A DNA stretch of 64,000 bases from Bradyrhizobium sp. CCBAU 51627 (GCF_028128765.1 NZ_LBJG01000086.1:62001-126000); one strand, 5' to 3'. Positions 23,060 through 31,807 are shown, counted from the stretch's first letter. Numbers and translations are program-made. The notes: generated from the sequence alone by a model not told the origin.

Positions 23060-23638
23060 ATGACATCGCCCGAGGAGTTTTCACGGTTGCAGTCCGCCAT
23101 GAGCCAGGCGGTCAAGGCGCATTGGAAAGCGTTTCTGTTCGAGGGCATCCTGCTCGCCATCCTCGGTGTTGCCGCGCTGGTCCTGCCGCCGCTCGCAAGC
23201 CTTGCGACCGCGATCTTCCTCGGCTGGATGTTTCTGATCAGCGGCATCGGCGGACTGATCGCAACCTATTGGGCGCGCAGCGCGCCGGGCTTCTGGTGGT
23301 CGCTGATCTCGGCGGCCCTCGCCACGCTGACCGGCATGCTCCTCCTGGCGCGCCCGATGCAGGCGGTGCTGACGCTGACGATCGTGCTCGGCGCCTACTT
23401 CCTCGCCGAGGGCGTCACCACCATCATGTATGCGCTCGAGCACCGCCGCGAGCTCAGCGGCCGCTGGTCGTGGCTCCTAGTCTCCGGCCTGGTCGACATC
23501 GCGATTGCGTTCATGGTGATCACCGGACTGCCGAGCTCGGCGGAATGGGCCATCGGCGTGCTCGTCGGTATCAATCTGCTGTTTGGCGGCGCCACCTTGA
23601 TCGGCATGGCCCTGGCGGCGCGCAAAAGCAACAGTTGA
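23060..23638 (+). CDS. HdeD-like (DUF308) membrane protein
   Basis: 192 residues with six hydrophobic helices arranged as the repeated pairs typical of HdeD/DUF308 (WKAFLFEGILLAILGVAALV, then FLGWMFLISGIGGLIATYW and later GAYFLAEGVTTIMYALEHR). HdeD of E. coli is linked to acid resistance; the role here is unknown. Ribosome site GGAGCC before the ATG. Confidence 0.85.
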   Translation: MTSPEEFSRLQSAMSQAVKAHWKAFLFEGILLAILGVAALVLPPLASLATAIFLGWMFLISGIGGLIATYWARSAPGFWWSLISAALATLTGMLLLARPMQAVLTLTIVLGAYFLAEGVTTIMYALEHRRELSGRWSWLLVSGLVDIAIAFMVITGLPSSAEWAIGVLVGINLLFGGATLIGMALAARKSNS

Positions 23639-23706
23639 GGCGCCTCGGCATCCCTCACGCCCTTTGGGGGGTGACAAGGCGTCCATCGCGCGCTATATGG
23701 CCTGCC

Positions 23707-23787
23707 ATGATCACCGTCGCCACCAGCTATTTTTGGTACTTTAGCTACGACAGCTCGCTGGCGGCAGGAGGATCGCGCTCAATCTGA
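23707..23787 (+). CDS. Aromatic leader peptide of the DAHP synthase gene
   Basis: 26 codons. Residues 8-14 read YFWYFSY: six aromatic codons (three Tyr, two Phe, one Trp) in a row of seven. It is followed by a terminator (23811-23836) and then the DAHP synthase gene, the standard layout of ribosome-mediated attenuation. The mix of Tyr, Phe and Trp fits an enzyme at the head of the common aromatic pathway. The peptide itself probably has no other role. Confidence 0.85.
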   Translation: MITVATSYFWYFSYDSSLAAGGSRSI

Positions 23788-23836
23788 AATATTGAAGCAA
23801 ACGTCCGAACAGCCGCCAGACCTGGCGGCTTTTTTA
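23719..23836 (+). promoter_or_regulatory. Transcription attenuator (segments 1-4)
   Basis: Segment 1 GCCACCAGC (23719-23727) can pair with segment 2 GCTGGCGGC (23757-23765) at 8 of 9 positions. Segment 2 contains CTGGCGGC (23758-23765), an exact copy of the terminator's 3' arm (23822-23829), so it can pair perfectly with the terminator's 5' arm GCCGCCAG (23812-23819). A ribosome stalled on the aromatic codons would mask segment 1, free segment 2 and block termination. Confidence 0.8.
23811..23836 (+). terminator. Attenuator terminator
   Basis: AGCCGCCAG, two-base loop, CTGGCGGCT then six or more T: an intrinsic terminator lying between the leader peptide and the DAHP synthase start at 23874. 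Confidence 0.85.
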
Positions 23837-23873
23837 TTGGCCGGCAGGTTCGAGAAACAGACAGGAGCCCGCC

Positions 23874-24959
23874 GTGCTGAGCACGACTGACGATCTTCGT
23901 ATCCGCGAACTGAAAGAGCTGAGCACGCCTGAGGATGTGATGCGGGAAGTCCCGCGCACCCTCACGGCCACCCGTGTGGTAATGGCGGCCCGTAACGCCA
24001 TCCACGCCATTCTCAACGGCCAGGACGACCGGCTGCTGGTCGTGGTCGGCCCCTGCTCGGTGCATGATCCCAGGGCCGCGCTGGACTATGCCGAGCGTCT
24101 CGCCAAACTGCGTGAGGACCTCGCCGATCAGCTCGAGATCGTCATGCGGGTCTATTTCGAGAAGCCGCGCACCACGGTCGGCTGGAAGGGACTGATCAAC
24201 GATCCCGATCTCGATGGCAGTTTCGACATCAACAAGGGCCTTCGGCTCGCACGCAACGTGCTGTCGGCCGTGAACAATCTCGGCCTGCCCGCCGGCACCG
24301 AATTCCTGGACATGACGACGCCGCAATACATCGCCGATCTCGTCTCCTGGGCCGCGATTGGTGCGCGCACGACCGAGAGCCAGATTCACCGCGAGCTGGC
24401 TTCGGGGCTGTCGTGCCCGGTCGGCTTCAAGAACGGCACCGATGGCAATGTTCGCATTGCCGCAGATGCGGTGAAATCGGCCTCGCATCCACATCATTTC
24501 ATGGCCGTCACAAAACTCGGCCGCTCGGCGATCGCCTCGACCGCCGGCAACGAGGACTGTCACATCATTCTACGCGGCGGCAGCAAGCCGAACTTTGACG
24601 CGGCGAGCGTCGCGGCGGCCTGCAACGAGCTGACGAAATCCGGCGTCGCGCCGCTGGTGATGGTGGATGCGAGCCACGCCAATTCGAGCAAGAAGCCGGA
24701 GAACCAGCCGCTGGTCATGGCCGACATTGCGGGCCAGATCTCCGGCGGCGAGAACCGCATCATGGGCGTGATGATCGAGAGCAACCTTGTCGCCGGCCGC
24801 CAGGACGTCGTGGCGGGCAAGCCGCTCGTGTACGGCCAGAGCATCACCGATGGATGCATCGATTGGGCGACCACGGCAGGCGTGCTCGAGCAGCTCGCGG
24901 ATGCGGTCGAAGTCCGCCGCAACACCGCGCGCGCCGGACGACACGAGCGCTCGGCATAG
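23874..24959 (+). CDS. 3-deoxy-7-phosphoheptulonate synthase, class I
   Basis: 361 residues from a GTG start, the length of the AroF/G/H type. Recognisable blocks: VVGPCSVHDPRAALDYAERL (about 57-76), MRVYFEKPRTTVGWKG, AGTEFLDMTTPQYIADLVSW, ASGLSCPVGFKNGTDGN, and DASHANSSKKPENQ. It condenses phosphoenolpyruvate and erythrose-4-phosphate at the entry to aromatic amino acid synthesis. Control by attenuation is indicated by the leader upstream; which amino acid inhibits the enzyme cannot be told. Confidence 0.95.
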   Translation: MLSTTDDLRIRELKELSTPEDVMREVPRTLTATRVVMAARNAIHAILNGQDDRLLVVVGPCSVHDPRAALDYAERLAKLREDLADQLEIVMRVYFEKPRTTVGWKGLINDPDLDGSFDINKGLRLARNVLSAVNNLGLPAGTEFLDMTTPQYIADLVSWAAIGARTTESQIHRELASGLSCPVGFKNGTDGNVRIAADAVKSASHPHHFMAVTKLGRSAIASTAGNEDCHIILRGGSKPNFDAASVAAACNELTKSGVAPLVMVDASHANSSKKPENQPLVMADIAGQISGGENRIMGVMIESNLVAGRQDVVAGKPLVYGQSITDGCIDWATTAGVLEQLADAVEVRRNTARAGRHERSA

Positions 24960-25022
24960 AACGAGGTCAAAGGCGGGCGGGGCGATGCTGTTCGCGCGCT
25001 GCCCGTCGTCCGAAATTCGACC

Positions 25023-25274
25023 CTAGCAACCGCGGCAGATGCTCTTGATCTTCTTGTCGAGGAGCGCGTCTTCCTTGTTCACGGGATTGTTCGGATCGCT
25101 CAGAGTTTTCTCGCTCGGCACGTCGCTGGCGCGCGGCTGGCGATGACCGACAGGCGCCTGCGGCACCGTCCCCGACGAGGCCCCGCCCGACGGCGCTCCC
25201 TTGGTAGCGGTTTGGGCAATCGCCGCACCGCCGAGCAAGACCACGAGCGATGCTGCCACCATGATCTTCTTCAT
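25023..25274 (-). CDS. Small exported protein of unknown function
   Basis: 83 residues. Signal peptide MKKIMVAASLVVLLGGAAIA, then a Gly/Ser/Pro-rich linker and a charged tail ending in KKIKSICRGC with two Cys. GGAGGATCGGAT precedes the ATG at 25274. It is 45 bases downstream-facing from nothing on its strand except intergenic DNA; convergent with DAHP synthase. Confidence 0.75.
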   Translation of the reverse strand: MKKIMVAASLVVLLGGAAIAQTATKGAPSGGASSGTVPQAPVGHRQPRASDVPSEKTLSDPNNPVNKEDALLDKKIKSICRGC

Positions 25275-25319
25275 ATCCGATCCTCCATTCCTCAAGCCCG
25301 ACGTCTCCTCCGCGACCAC

Positions 25320-26414
25320 TCAGATTTCGGGCGGATAGAGATGAACGTCGCCGCAGTAGTCGACGATACGATAGCGCGTTTCGGTGACCGCATCACCCGC
25401 GTCGGCTGCGGTATTTTGTGCTGCCAACACATAATTCGGCCCCACCGGGGATTTGCCGGCGCCGCCGGGAATGTCGATCACGTATTCCGGTTGACACAGT
25501 CCTGACACCCGTCCGCGCAGCTCTCGCATCAAGTCCTGTCCATGCGCCAGCGTCGTGCGCAGATGCGCCGTGCCCGGCGCGAGATCGCCGTGATGGAGGT
25601 AGTACGGCTTGATCCGGCACTCGACGAAAGCCCGCATCAAATCCGACAGAGCCGTGACGCTGTCATTGACGCCGCGCAACAGCACGGACTGGCTCACCAT
25701 GGGGATGCCGGCATCGACCAGCTGGGCGCACGCGGCGCGGGCCGGCCCCGTCAGCTCGCGCGCATGGTTGGCGTGCAGCGCGACCCAGGTGGTGGCGCCC
25801 TCGACTTTAAGCGCAGTCACCATCTCGTCAGAGATGCGCGAGGGTTCAGCCACAGGCACACGGGTATGAATACGGATGATCTTGACGTGTTCGATCGCAG
25901 CGAGATCCGCCATGATCTCGCTCATCCGTCGCGGCGACAGCATCAAGGGATCGCCGCCGGTCAGGATCACCTCCCAGATCTCGCTATGCGCGCGGATATA
26001 GTCGATCGCCGCGCGATAGGCCCCGTCCGAGAGTGCGCTCTCCTTGCCGGGCCCCACCATCTCTCGGCGGAAACAGAAACGGCAATAGACCGCGCAGACG
26101 TGAACGAGCTTGAACAGCACGCGGTCGGGATAACGATGCACGATCCCTGGAACCGGCGAATGCGGATGGTCTCCGATCGGATCGGCGTCCTCGCCCGGTT
26201 GCATCTCCAGCTCCGCGGCCGTCGGAACGAACTGACGGGCGATCGGGTCGTCGGGATCCGAGGTGTCGATGAGTTCGACCAGCGCAGGCGTGATCGCAAC
26301 CGCATAGCGCGCAGCGACTCTCTCGAGCGAGGGCAATGAGGTCGCGGGAGCGAGGTCCGTAGCTACGAGCTCGGCCGGCCCTCGCAATGTTCGTGCAAGA
26401 TTGGTTTTCGTCAT
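25320..26414 (-). CDS. epmB: EF-P (R)-beta-lysylation pathway aminomutase
   Basis: 364 residues, radical-SAM lysine 2,3-aminomutase family. The iron-sulfur CxxxCxxC motif is at Cys107, Cys111, Cys114 (CAVYCRFCFRREM); VILTGGDPLMLSPRRM and the PLP-binding region near PYYLHHGDLAPGT follow. EpmB converts lysine to beta-lysine for attachment to elongation factor P. Its start overlaps the stop of epmA by ATGA, and efp lies just beyond, which fixes the role better than sequence alone would. Confidence 0.92.
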   Translation of the reverse strand: MTKTNLARTLRGPAELVATDLAPATSLPSLERVAARYAVAITPALVELIDTSDPDDPIARQFVPTAAELEMQPGEDADPIGDHPHSPVPGIVHRYPDRVLFKLVHVCAVYCRFCFRREMVGPGKESALSDGAYRAAIDYIRAHSEIWEVILTGGDPLMLSPRRMSEIMADLAAIEHVKIIRIHTRVPVAEPSRISDEMVTALKVEGATTWVALHANHARELTGPARAACAQLVDAGIPMVSQSVLLRGVNDSVTALSDLMRAFVECRIKPYYLHHGDLAPGTAHLRTTLAHGQDLMRELRGRVSGLCQPEYVIDIPGGAGKSPVGPNYVLAAQNTAADAGDAVTETRYRIVDYCGDVHLYPPEI

Positions 26415-27463
26415 CTCTCACCCGCAGGCGGTGTCCACACCACCTGGTCAATCCGTGTTGCGCCGCTTGCCAGCATCACCAGCCGGTCGAACCCGAGCGC
26501 GACACCGCTCGCCTCCGGCATTGCGGCGACCGCAGCCAAAAAGTCCTCGTCGAGCGGATAGGCCTCGCCGTAGCGGCGCTGCTTCTCCGCCATGGACTCC
26601 TTGAAGCGCCTGCGCTGCTCCTCGGCGTCGGTGAGCTCGCCAAAGCCGTTGGCGAGCTCGACGCCGCAGGCGTAGACCTCGAACCGCTCGGCGACCCTGG
26701 GATCGCCAGCCTTCGTCCGCGCCAGCGCCGCCTCGGGAGATGGGTATTCGAACAGAATGGTCAAACGCCCCTGCCCGAGATGCGGCTCCACATGCTCGAC
26801 GAGGACCTTGCTGAAAATGTCCGACCAGGTGTCGTCCTCGGCCACGCGGACCTTGCCGCCGGCCGCCTGGGCGAGCGCGGCACGGTTACCCTCGTTGCCC
26901 GAGATTGTCGATAGCAGGTCGATCCCGGCGAACCGGCCGAAGGCGCCGGCAACCGTCAGCAGTTCCGGTTCGGCGAAGGGGTCGGCGGTCCGGCCCCGGA
27001 ACGAGAAAGTCCCGATTCCGGTTGCCTGCGCGGCCGTGGCGATGACGACCACCGTATCTGCCATGATGGCGTCATAGGGAGTGGCGGCCCGGTACCATTC
27101 GAGCATGGTGAATTCGGGCAGATGCAGGTCGCCGCGCTCGCGGTCGCGGAAGACCCGGGCAAACTCGAAAATCCGCTCCTCCCCGGCCGCCAGCAGCTTC
27201 TTGCAGGCGAATTCGGGCGAGGTCCGCAAGTACCGGCTGGCACGGCTGCCGTCCGGCCGCATGATCTCGGTCCGGGGAGCGTGCAGATGGGTCTCGTTGC
27301 TGGGGGAGACCTGGAGGACGGAGGTTTCGACCTCAACGAACCCCTGCTCGGCGAAAAAGCCCCTGATAGCCCCAGTGATGGCGCCCCTGGCCTGCAGGAA
27401 CGGGCGCCGGTCGAGGTGGCTTCCGGGTGACCAGAACGGCGAAATCGGCTTGTCCCCTGCCAT
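26411..27463 (-). CDS. epmA: EF-P lysine lysyltransferase (LysRS-like)
   Basis: 350 residues, the length of EpmA/PoxA rather than lysyl-tRNA synthetase (it lacks the anticodon-binding domain). Class II synthetase motifs: motif 2 FEFARVFRDRERGDLHLPEF and motif 3 GVALGFDRLVMLASG. EpmA attaches beta-lysine to a conserved Lys of EF-P. It overlaps epmB by four bases, so translation is coupled, and it is divergent from efp. Confidence 0.93.
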   Translation of the reverse strand: MAGDKPISPFWSPGSHLDRRPFLQARGAITGAIRGFFAEQGFVEVETSVLQVSPSNETHLHAPRTEIMRPDGSRASRYLRTSPEFACKKLLAAGEERIFEFARVFRDRERGDLHLPEFTMLEWYRAATPYDAIMADTVVVIATAAQATGIGTFSFRGRTADPFAEPELLTVAGAFGRFAGIDLLSTISGNEGNRAALAQAAGGKVRVAEDDTWSDIFSKVLVEHVEPHLGQGRLTILFEYPSPEAALARTKAGDPRVAERFEVYACGVELANGFGELTDAEEQRRRFKESMAEKQRRYGEAYPLDEDFLAAVAAMPEASGVALGFDRLVMLASGATRIDQVVWTPPAGER

Positions 27464-27625
27464 TAACCGACCGCCCCCCCGGCCAGCAAAGTGCTGGCAT
27501 CGAACGGCAAAATCAGTATGTTGCGGCCCGAAACGGGTGCCGAGGTCTGATTTGAGGCCCCAAGTCCCCCATCGATTTGACCACGTCCTGGCCGGTGCCG
27601 GGCCAAGCAAGCAGGAAATATAGCT

Positions 27626-28192
27626 TTGAGAGTCATCGCCAGTTCTATTCGCAAGGGCAACGTGATCGAGCAAGACGGCAAGCTCTATGTCGTCGTGAGC
27701 GCCGAGAACATCCATCCCGGCAAGGGCACTCCGGTCAGCCAGATCGAAATGCGCCGAATCTCGGACGGGGTAAAGATCTCCGAACGCTACAAGACCACCG
27801 ATCAGGTCGAAAAGGCCACGATCGAAGAGCGCAACTACACGTTCCTGTATGAAGATGGCGACGGCTTCCACTTCATGAACCCCGAGACCTACGATCAGGT
27901 CCAGGTCCCCAAAGACGTCGTCGGCGATGCGGCCGCCTATCTTCAGCCAGACATGACCGTCAAGCTGTCATTGCACGATGTCAACGTTGTCTCGCTCGCT
28001 CTGCCGCAGCGCGTGACGCTGGAAGTCGTCGAGACCGAGCCGGTGACCAAGGGCCAGACCGCTTCGTCCTCCTACAAGCCGGCCGTGCTCTCCAATGGCG
28101 TCCGCACCACCGTGCCCCCGCACATCTCGGTCGGCACCCGCATCGTGGTAATGACCGAAGACGGCTCCTACTCCGAGCGCGCTAAGGACTAA
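27626..28192 (+). CDS. efp: Elongation factor P
   Basis: 188 residues, three beta-barrel domains. KOW-like domain I carries the loop HPGKGTP with Lys33, the expected site of beta-lysylation, consistent with the epmAB genes next door. EF-P relieves ribosome stalling at polyproline. The start is TTG at 27626 giving the standard N-terminus MRVIASSIRKGNV; no in-frame ATG or GTG fits the family better. The intergenic region with epmA is 162 bases and must hold both promoters. Confidence 0.96.
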   Translation: MRVIASSIRKGNVIEQDGKLYVVVSAENIHPGKGTPVSQIEMRRISDGVKISERYKTTDQVEKATIEERNYTFLYEDGDGFHFMNPETYDQVQVPKDVVGDAAAYLQPDMTVKLSLHDVNVVSLALPQRVTLEVVETEPVTKGQTASSSYKPAVLSNGVRTTVPPHISVGTRIVVMTEDGSYSERAKD

Positions 28193-28209
28193 GCAAGGGA
28201 TCTGAGCAG

Positions 28210-29835
28210 GTGCCGCCGGGGGGCGAGACAGTGGTTGGGAAAAGTTTCCGCTTCGTCTCGCAGCTCCTGGCGTCGCTGTCGCTCTTGACCGCCACACCGC
28301 TGGCTGCGGACGAAATCCGCAGCCCGTCCCTCACGGCTCTGCGCGTCGATTGGCGCGCAGCGCTCGACCAGCTTCGCACCGAGATCAACAGCCACCCCGC
28401 GGTCGCAGCCGATTTCACCTTCGTGCCGCGTCGTTCGGTGGCGCGCTTCGATTCCCGCGCAATGCCGGCACTGGTGCAGCTCAACGCGGTTTCATCGCAA
28501 TTCTTCACCGGCATTACCCGCAGCTCGGTTCCTGTACTGTTGCCGTTCGATGCCGCCGCCTATCTTGAGGCGCAGCGCAGCAGCGCTGCGGGCACGACGC
28601 TCGCGCTGCCGCGCAGCCAGGCCGATTTCAATCCCGTCGACATGTTCGACGCTGGCCCTGCCGGCTACAGCGCGACGTTTTCGCTCGAGCCTGGCGCCGG
28701 CGACGGCATGCCGACACGCATTTACGCAAAGCCCGTCGAGGTTCAGATCACGGGATCGGCGCTGGTCTACGACATCGCCGATCCTGCCGGCGGCAAGGGC
28801 GAGCCGGTCAAACCGCTTGCGACCATCTATCCCGACCTGCGCAAGTTCATCCGCGAAGGCTATGTGCGCTATGCCTTCACGCGTTTCGGCGTCGCTTATG
28901 TAGTGTCGATCCAGTGCCTGGACAGCGTCGCCAAGGCGCGCCGACTTGCCTGCAAGGAGGCCTATCCTGTTGCCGAGCGTTTCCTGAAGGCGTTGCACGT
29001 GGCTGGCGGCCAGCGCATGCGGCCGCTCCCGGACGTCGCTTCCGAATTGATCGAGCGTCCCACCGATCGGTCCACGGATTTCAGCTACCGGCCGAGCGGC
29101 GACATCATCCCGAACACCGGATATCGCAAGCAGGGTGGTCATCCTGACGAGATGGCCTACGCCCAGATTCGCTTCCCGCTCGAGAAAGCGCCGGCTTTCG
29201 TGCATTCGCAATCCTATGCCAAACGCGACAAGGTCGATGGGCCGACCGCCTATCCCTGGCGCGACAATTTCTGCGAGTCGCGCAGCTTCGAGGTCTGGCA
29301 GTGCGCCGGCGGCTATGGTCACCAGGGCGAGGACATCCGTGCTGCCAACTGTCCCTCCTCCGGTGACGGTCACGATCCCTGCGATCCCAGGCAGCGCGGA
29401 GTCGTTGCCGTACGCGACGCCGTCGTGATCCGCGCGCCGAGCGACCAGGCCGCGACGCTCGAGGTCAACAGCCGGACCGAGCACATCCGCTTCCGCTACA
29501 TGCACATGAACCCACACGCGTTGAACGCAAGCGGCCTGCTCAATGGCCGCATGGTTACCGAGGGCGAGAAGATCGGCGTGGTCTCGAACTACCTCGATCA
29601 TCCAGCCGGCACGTCGATGCATCTGCATTTCGACGTCCAGGTGTTCACCCGCGACGGCTGGATCTGGGTCAGCCCCTACGCCACGCTGGTCTCGGCCTAT
29701 GAGCGTCTGATCCGCGCCCGCGGCCGCGAGATTGGCCCGGAGATCGCCGGCACCCCGCAACCGGTCGCCCATGCGCTGCCCGAGGACGTGGTCAAGCCCG
29801 ATCTGCGCGAGGGATCGAGCGCCGAAGAGAATTGA
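28210..29835 (+). CDS. Exported M23 family metallopeptidase
   Basis: 541 residues (534 if the GTG at 28231, which follows GGGGGGCGAG, is used). Signal peptide near SQLLASLSLLTATPLAADE. The C-terminal third has the M23/LytM pattern: His371 and Asp375 in HQGEDI, and His471-x-His473 in HLHFD, expected zinc ligands of peptidoglycan endopeptidases. The long N-terminal region is not recognised. Only 17 bases separate it from efp, so cotranscription is likely though a functional link is not evident. Confidence 0.82.
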   Translation: MPPGGETVVGKSFRFVSQLLASLSLLTATPLAADEIRSPSLTALRVDWRAALDQLRTEINSHPAVAADFTFVPRRSVARFDSRAMPALVQLNAVSSQFFTGITRSSVPVLLPFDAAAYLEAQRSSAAGTTLALPRSQADFNPVDMFDAGPAGYSATFSLEPGAGDGMPTRIYAKPVEVQITGSALVYDIADPAGGKGEPVKPLATIYPDLRKFIREGYVRYAFTRFGVAYVVSIQCLDSVAKARRLACKEAYPVAERFLKALHVAGGQRMRPLPDVASELIERPTDRSTDFSYRPSGDIIPNTGYRKQGGHPDEMAYAQIRFPLEKAPAFVHSQSYAKRDKVDGPTAYPWRDNFCESRSFEVWQCAGGYGHQGEDIRAANCPSSGDGHDPCDPRQRGVVAVRDAVVIRAPSDQAATLEVNSRTEHIRFRYMHMNPHALNASGLLNGRMVTEGEKIGVVSNYLDHPAGTSMHLHFDVQVFTRDGWIWVSPYATLVSAYERLIRARGREIGPEIAGTPQPVAHALPEDVVKPDLREGSSAEEN

Positions 29836-29894
29836 AGCGGACGGCGCGATCGGATCCCGGATGAGCGCCGCAACATCCGGGATACCGTTGCCGA

Positions 29895-30398
29895 TTATTC
29901 CAGATAGGTCGTCAGCTGTGCGCCCTCATCGGCCACGAACACGGCGATCAGTTCGGCAGGCTCCGTGGTGCTGGCATTGGCCGAGATCAGATGCGTGGCG
30001 CCCGGCGGCTCGAAAAACGACTGGCCGACAGCAAACGTCTCGACCGGACCGCCGCTAAGCTGGGAGCGGATCTCGCCCTTTGTGACGTAAGCCGTCACCG
30101 AGCCGGCATGCCGATGCGGCCGCGAAAAGCCGCCTGGGCCATAGAACACGCGCACGATGGTGACACGCTTTCCCGGAACGTTGGGCAGCGCATAGGAAGC
30201 GATCGGCTCGACCTTGTCGAGCGGCGAGCTATCAGCGGCGGTGGCGCAGAGTGGCGCGAGTGCGCCGGAGACCGTGTCCATCGTCACCGGCAGCGCTTTG
30301 CCAATCGCGAGCGCGCAGGCCAGCCCGCCGACAACGGCCAGCGTCACCGAGCGCAATGGCATCGGGCGCAGTGACGTAGCTAATGTCATGGCAGTCAT
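29895..30398 (-). CDS. Exported cupin-domain protein
   Basis: 167 residues. Signal peptide-like start (SVTLAVVGGLACALAIGKAL), then a cupin: GGFSRPHRHAGSVTAYVTKGEI, with two His of motif 1, and FFEPPGATHLISANAS of motif 2. Likely binds a metal; whether enzyme or sensor is unknown. It follows the AhpD-like gene by 20 bases, so the two form an operon divergent from the MarR regulator. Confidence 0.85.
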   Translation of the reverse strand: MTAMTLATSLRPMPLRSVTLAVVGGLACALAIGKALPVTMDTVSGALAPLCATAADSSPLDKVEPIASYALPNVPGKRVTIVRVFYGPGGFSRPHRHAGSVTAYVTKGEIRSQLSGGPVETFAVGQSFFEPPGATHLISANASTTEPAELIAVFVADEGAQLTTYLE

Positions 30399-30418
30399 GA
30401 CACCTCCTCTTGTTCAGA

Positions 30419-30886
30419 TCAGGACGCCACGGCCGGTCGCTTCGCCGGCGTCCATTGGAAGGCTGCGCCGAACCGATTCCAGACATTGATCGAGGCAATT
30501 GCGGACGTCAGGTACATCAGCTCGGTCTCGGAGAACTCGCGCCGCACTTCCGCATACACCTCGTCGCCGAAGCCGTCGGGAAGCAGAGTCAGAGCCTCGG
30601 CCCAAGCCAACGCCGCGCGCTCCCGCGCCGAGTAGATCGGCGCCTCGCGCCAGACAGCGACAAGATGAAGCTTGTCGACGGGCACTCCAAGCCGCTCCGA
30701 GAGCAGGACGTGATGCTGCACGCAAAAGGCACAGCCGTTGATCTGTGAGGCACGTAGCTTCACAAGTTCGAGGAGCTGCTTGTCGAGGCCGGCCTTGGCT
30801 GCGACCTGCCCCAGCGCCAGCACCAGATCATACGCATCCGGCGCAATCCTCTTGAAATCTTCGTATTCGCTGCGGGCGTGTGACAT
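30419..30886 (-). CDS. AhpD-like carboxymuconolactone decarboxylase family protein
   Basis: 155 residues. Catalytic CxxC with downstream His: Cys52, Cys55 and His58/59 in GCAFCVQHHV, the AhpD-type peroxidase centre, preceded by ELVKLRASQIN and followed by WAEALTLLP. Probably an alkylhydroperoxidase-type reductase. First gene of an operon with the cupin gene; divergent from marR-like 30941, with the palindrome at 30926 between. Confidence 0.9.
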   Translation of the reverse strand: MSHARSEYEDFKRIAPDAYDLVLALGQVAAKAGLDKQLLELVKLRASQINGCAFCVQHHVLLSERLGVPVDKLHLVAVWREAPIYSARERAALAWAEALTLLPDGFGDEVYAEVRREFSETELMYLTSAIASINVWNRFGAAFQWTPAKRPAVAS

Positions 30887-30925
30887 TGCCGTTCACCTTG
30901 TTTTATTATAAGAATGCTTAGATAT

Positions 30926-30941
30926 TATAAGAGCTCTTATA
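30926..30941. promoter_or_regulatory. MarR-type operator
   Basis: TATAAGAGCTCTTATA is a perfect 16-bp palindrome that runs into the ATG at 30941. A similar imperfect site (TATAAGAATGCTTAGATA) lies about 20 bases upstream at 30906-30924. Position in a 55-base divergent region makes this the likely binding site of the adjacent MarR protein, repressing itself and the AhpD/cupin operon. Confidence 0.7.
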
Positions 30942-31471
30942 TGACGCGCAAGCCAGCCGGCATCACAAGATCGCCATCGGAACGGAAAACGCCTGTCCCT
31001 ACCAAGGACCGCCCGGTGCACCTGCCCGCCCCCGGCGAAGGCAAGCGCGGCGAGCAGGGTTATCTCGGCTATCTCCTGCGCCAGGCCCATGCTGCGGTCC
31101 GGCTGAAGATGGAACGCACGCTGGCCGATCTCGGCGTGACCTCGCCGCAATTCGCCGTGCTGACCATGCTGAATGCTTATCCTGGACTATCAGGTGCCGA
31201 CGTTGCCCGTCTCACCTTCCTGACACCGCAGACCGTCGGAGTAATCATTCGCAACCTCGAGCGAGACGGCGCGATTGTGATGACGCCCCATCCCGTCCAC
31301 GGTCGCATCCAGCAATGGACATTGACGCCGCGCGGCGTGACTTTGCTCAAAGCGTGTCGGGAACGAGTCATCGAATTGGAGAAGCGTCTGGCCAGTGGCC
31401 TCGATGCCAAAGCCGAGACAAGCATTCGCCGCTGGCTCGCCAACGTTGCGACGGAGCTACAGGAGAACTAG
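30941..31471 (+). CDS. MarR family transcriptional regulator
   Basis: 176 residues from the ATG at 30941 (185 if the ATG at 30914 is used). A non-conserved basic N-terminus precedes the winged helix: QGYLGYLLRQAHAAVRLKME, LGVTSPQFAVLTMLNAYPGL, then recognition helix LTFLTPQTVGVIIRNLERDG and wing HPVHGRIQQWTLTPRG. MarR proteins usually sense phenolics or oxidants; no Cys placed like the OhrR sensor is seen. The operator position supports autoregulation. Confidence 0.88.
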   Translation: MTRKPAGITRSPSERKTPVPTKDRPVHLPAPGEGKRGEQGYLGYLLRQAHAAVRLKMERTLADLGVTSPQFAVLTMLNAYPGLSGADVARLTFLTPQTVGVIIRNLERDGAIVMTPHPVHGRIQQWTLTPRGVTLLKACRERVIELEKRLASGLDAKAETSIRRWLANVATELQEN

Positions 31472-31489
31472 GCGAGTCTCGTCGCCTCG

Positions 31490-31744
31490 CTACTCCTCGC
31501 CCTTCAAGACTTTCTTGACTTCACCGTCGTGCCAGCTTTCGCCGGCGGCGATCACACGGACGCGGCTGCGGTCCGCGTCATTGATCAGCACATGCGAACT
31601 CACCCGGTCGCCGCTCGACTCCAGGCGCAAATCCGTTTCAGGTTTCCAGCTCAGCGTTGCTGCGAGATCGCCGGGGAAAATCCGCCAGCACGATCCGTCG
31701 TCGAGCTCGACGACATGGCTTTCCGCATGCGCGCGAATTTTCAT
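31490..31744 (-). CDS. Small protein of unknown function
   Basis: 84 residues, beta-rich (HAESHVVELDDGSCWRIFPG, then LRLESSGDRVSSHVLINDAD and SRVRVIAAGESW). No signal peptide. It is convergent with the MarR gene, 18 bases apart. Not recognised; coding potential is good by composition. Confidence 0.65.
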   Translation of the reverse strand: MKIRAHAESHVVELDDGSCWRIFPGDLAATLSWKPETDLRLESSGDRVSSHVLINDADRSRVRVIAAGESWHDGEVKKVLKGEE

Positions 31745-31807
31745 TCAACCTCGAGGTCTTACTGAAGAAGACGGCCCCCGGTATGGATTGGCCGGGACCC
31801 CGCTCAT

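Noticed and set aside
23122..23787. 221-codon frame ending with the aromatic leader sequence
   Set aside because: The upstream part is out of frame within the HdeD-like gene; only the last 26 codons, with their own ATG, form the leader peptide.
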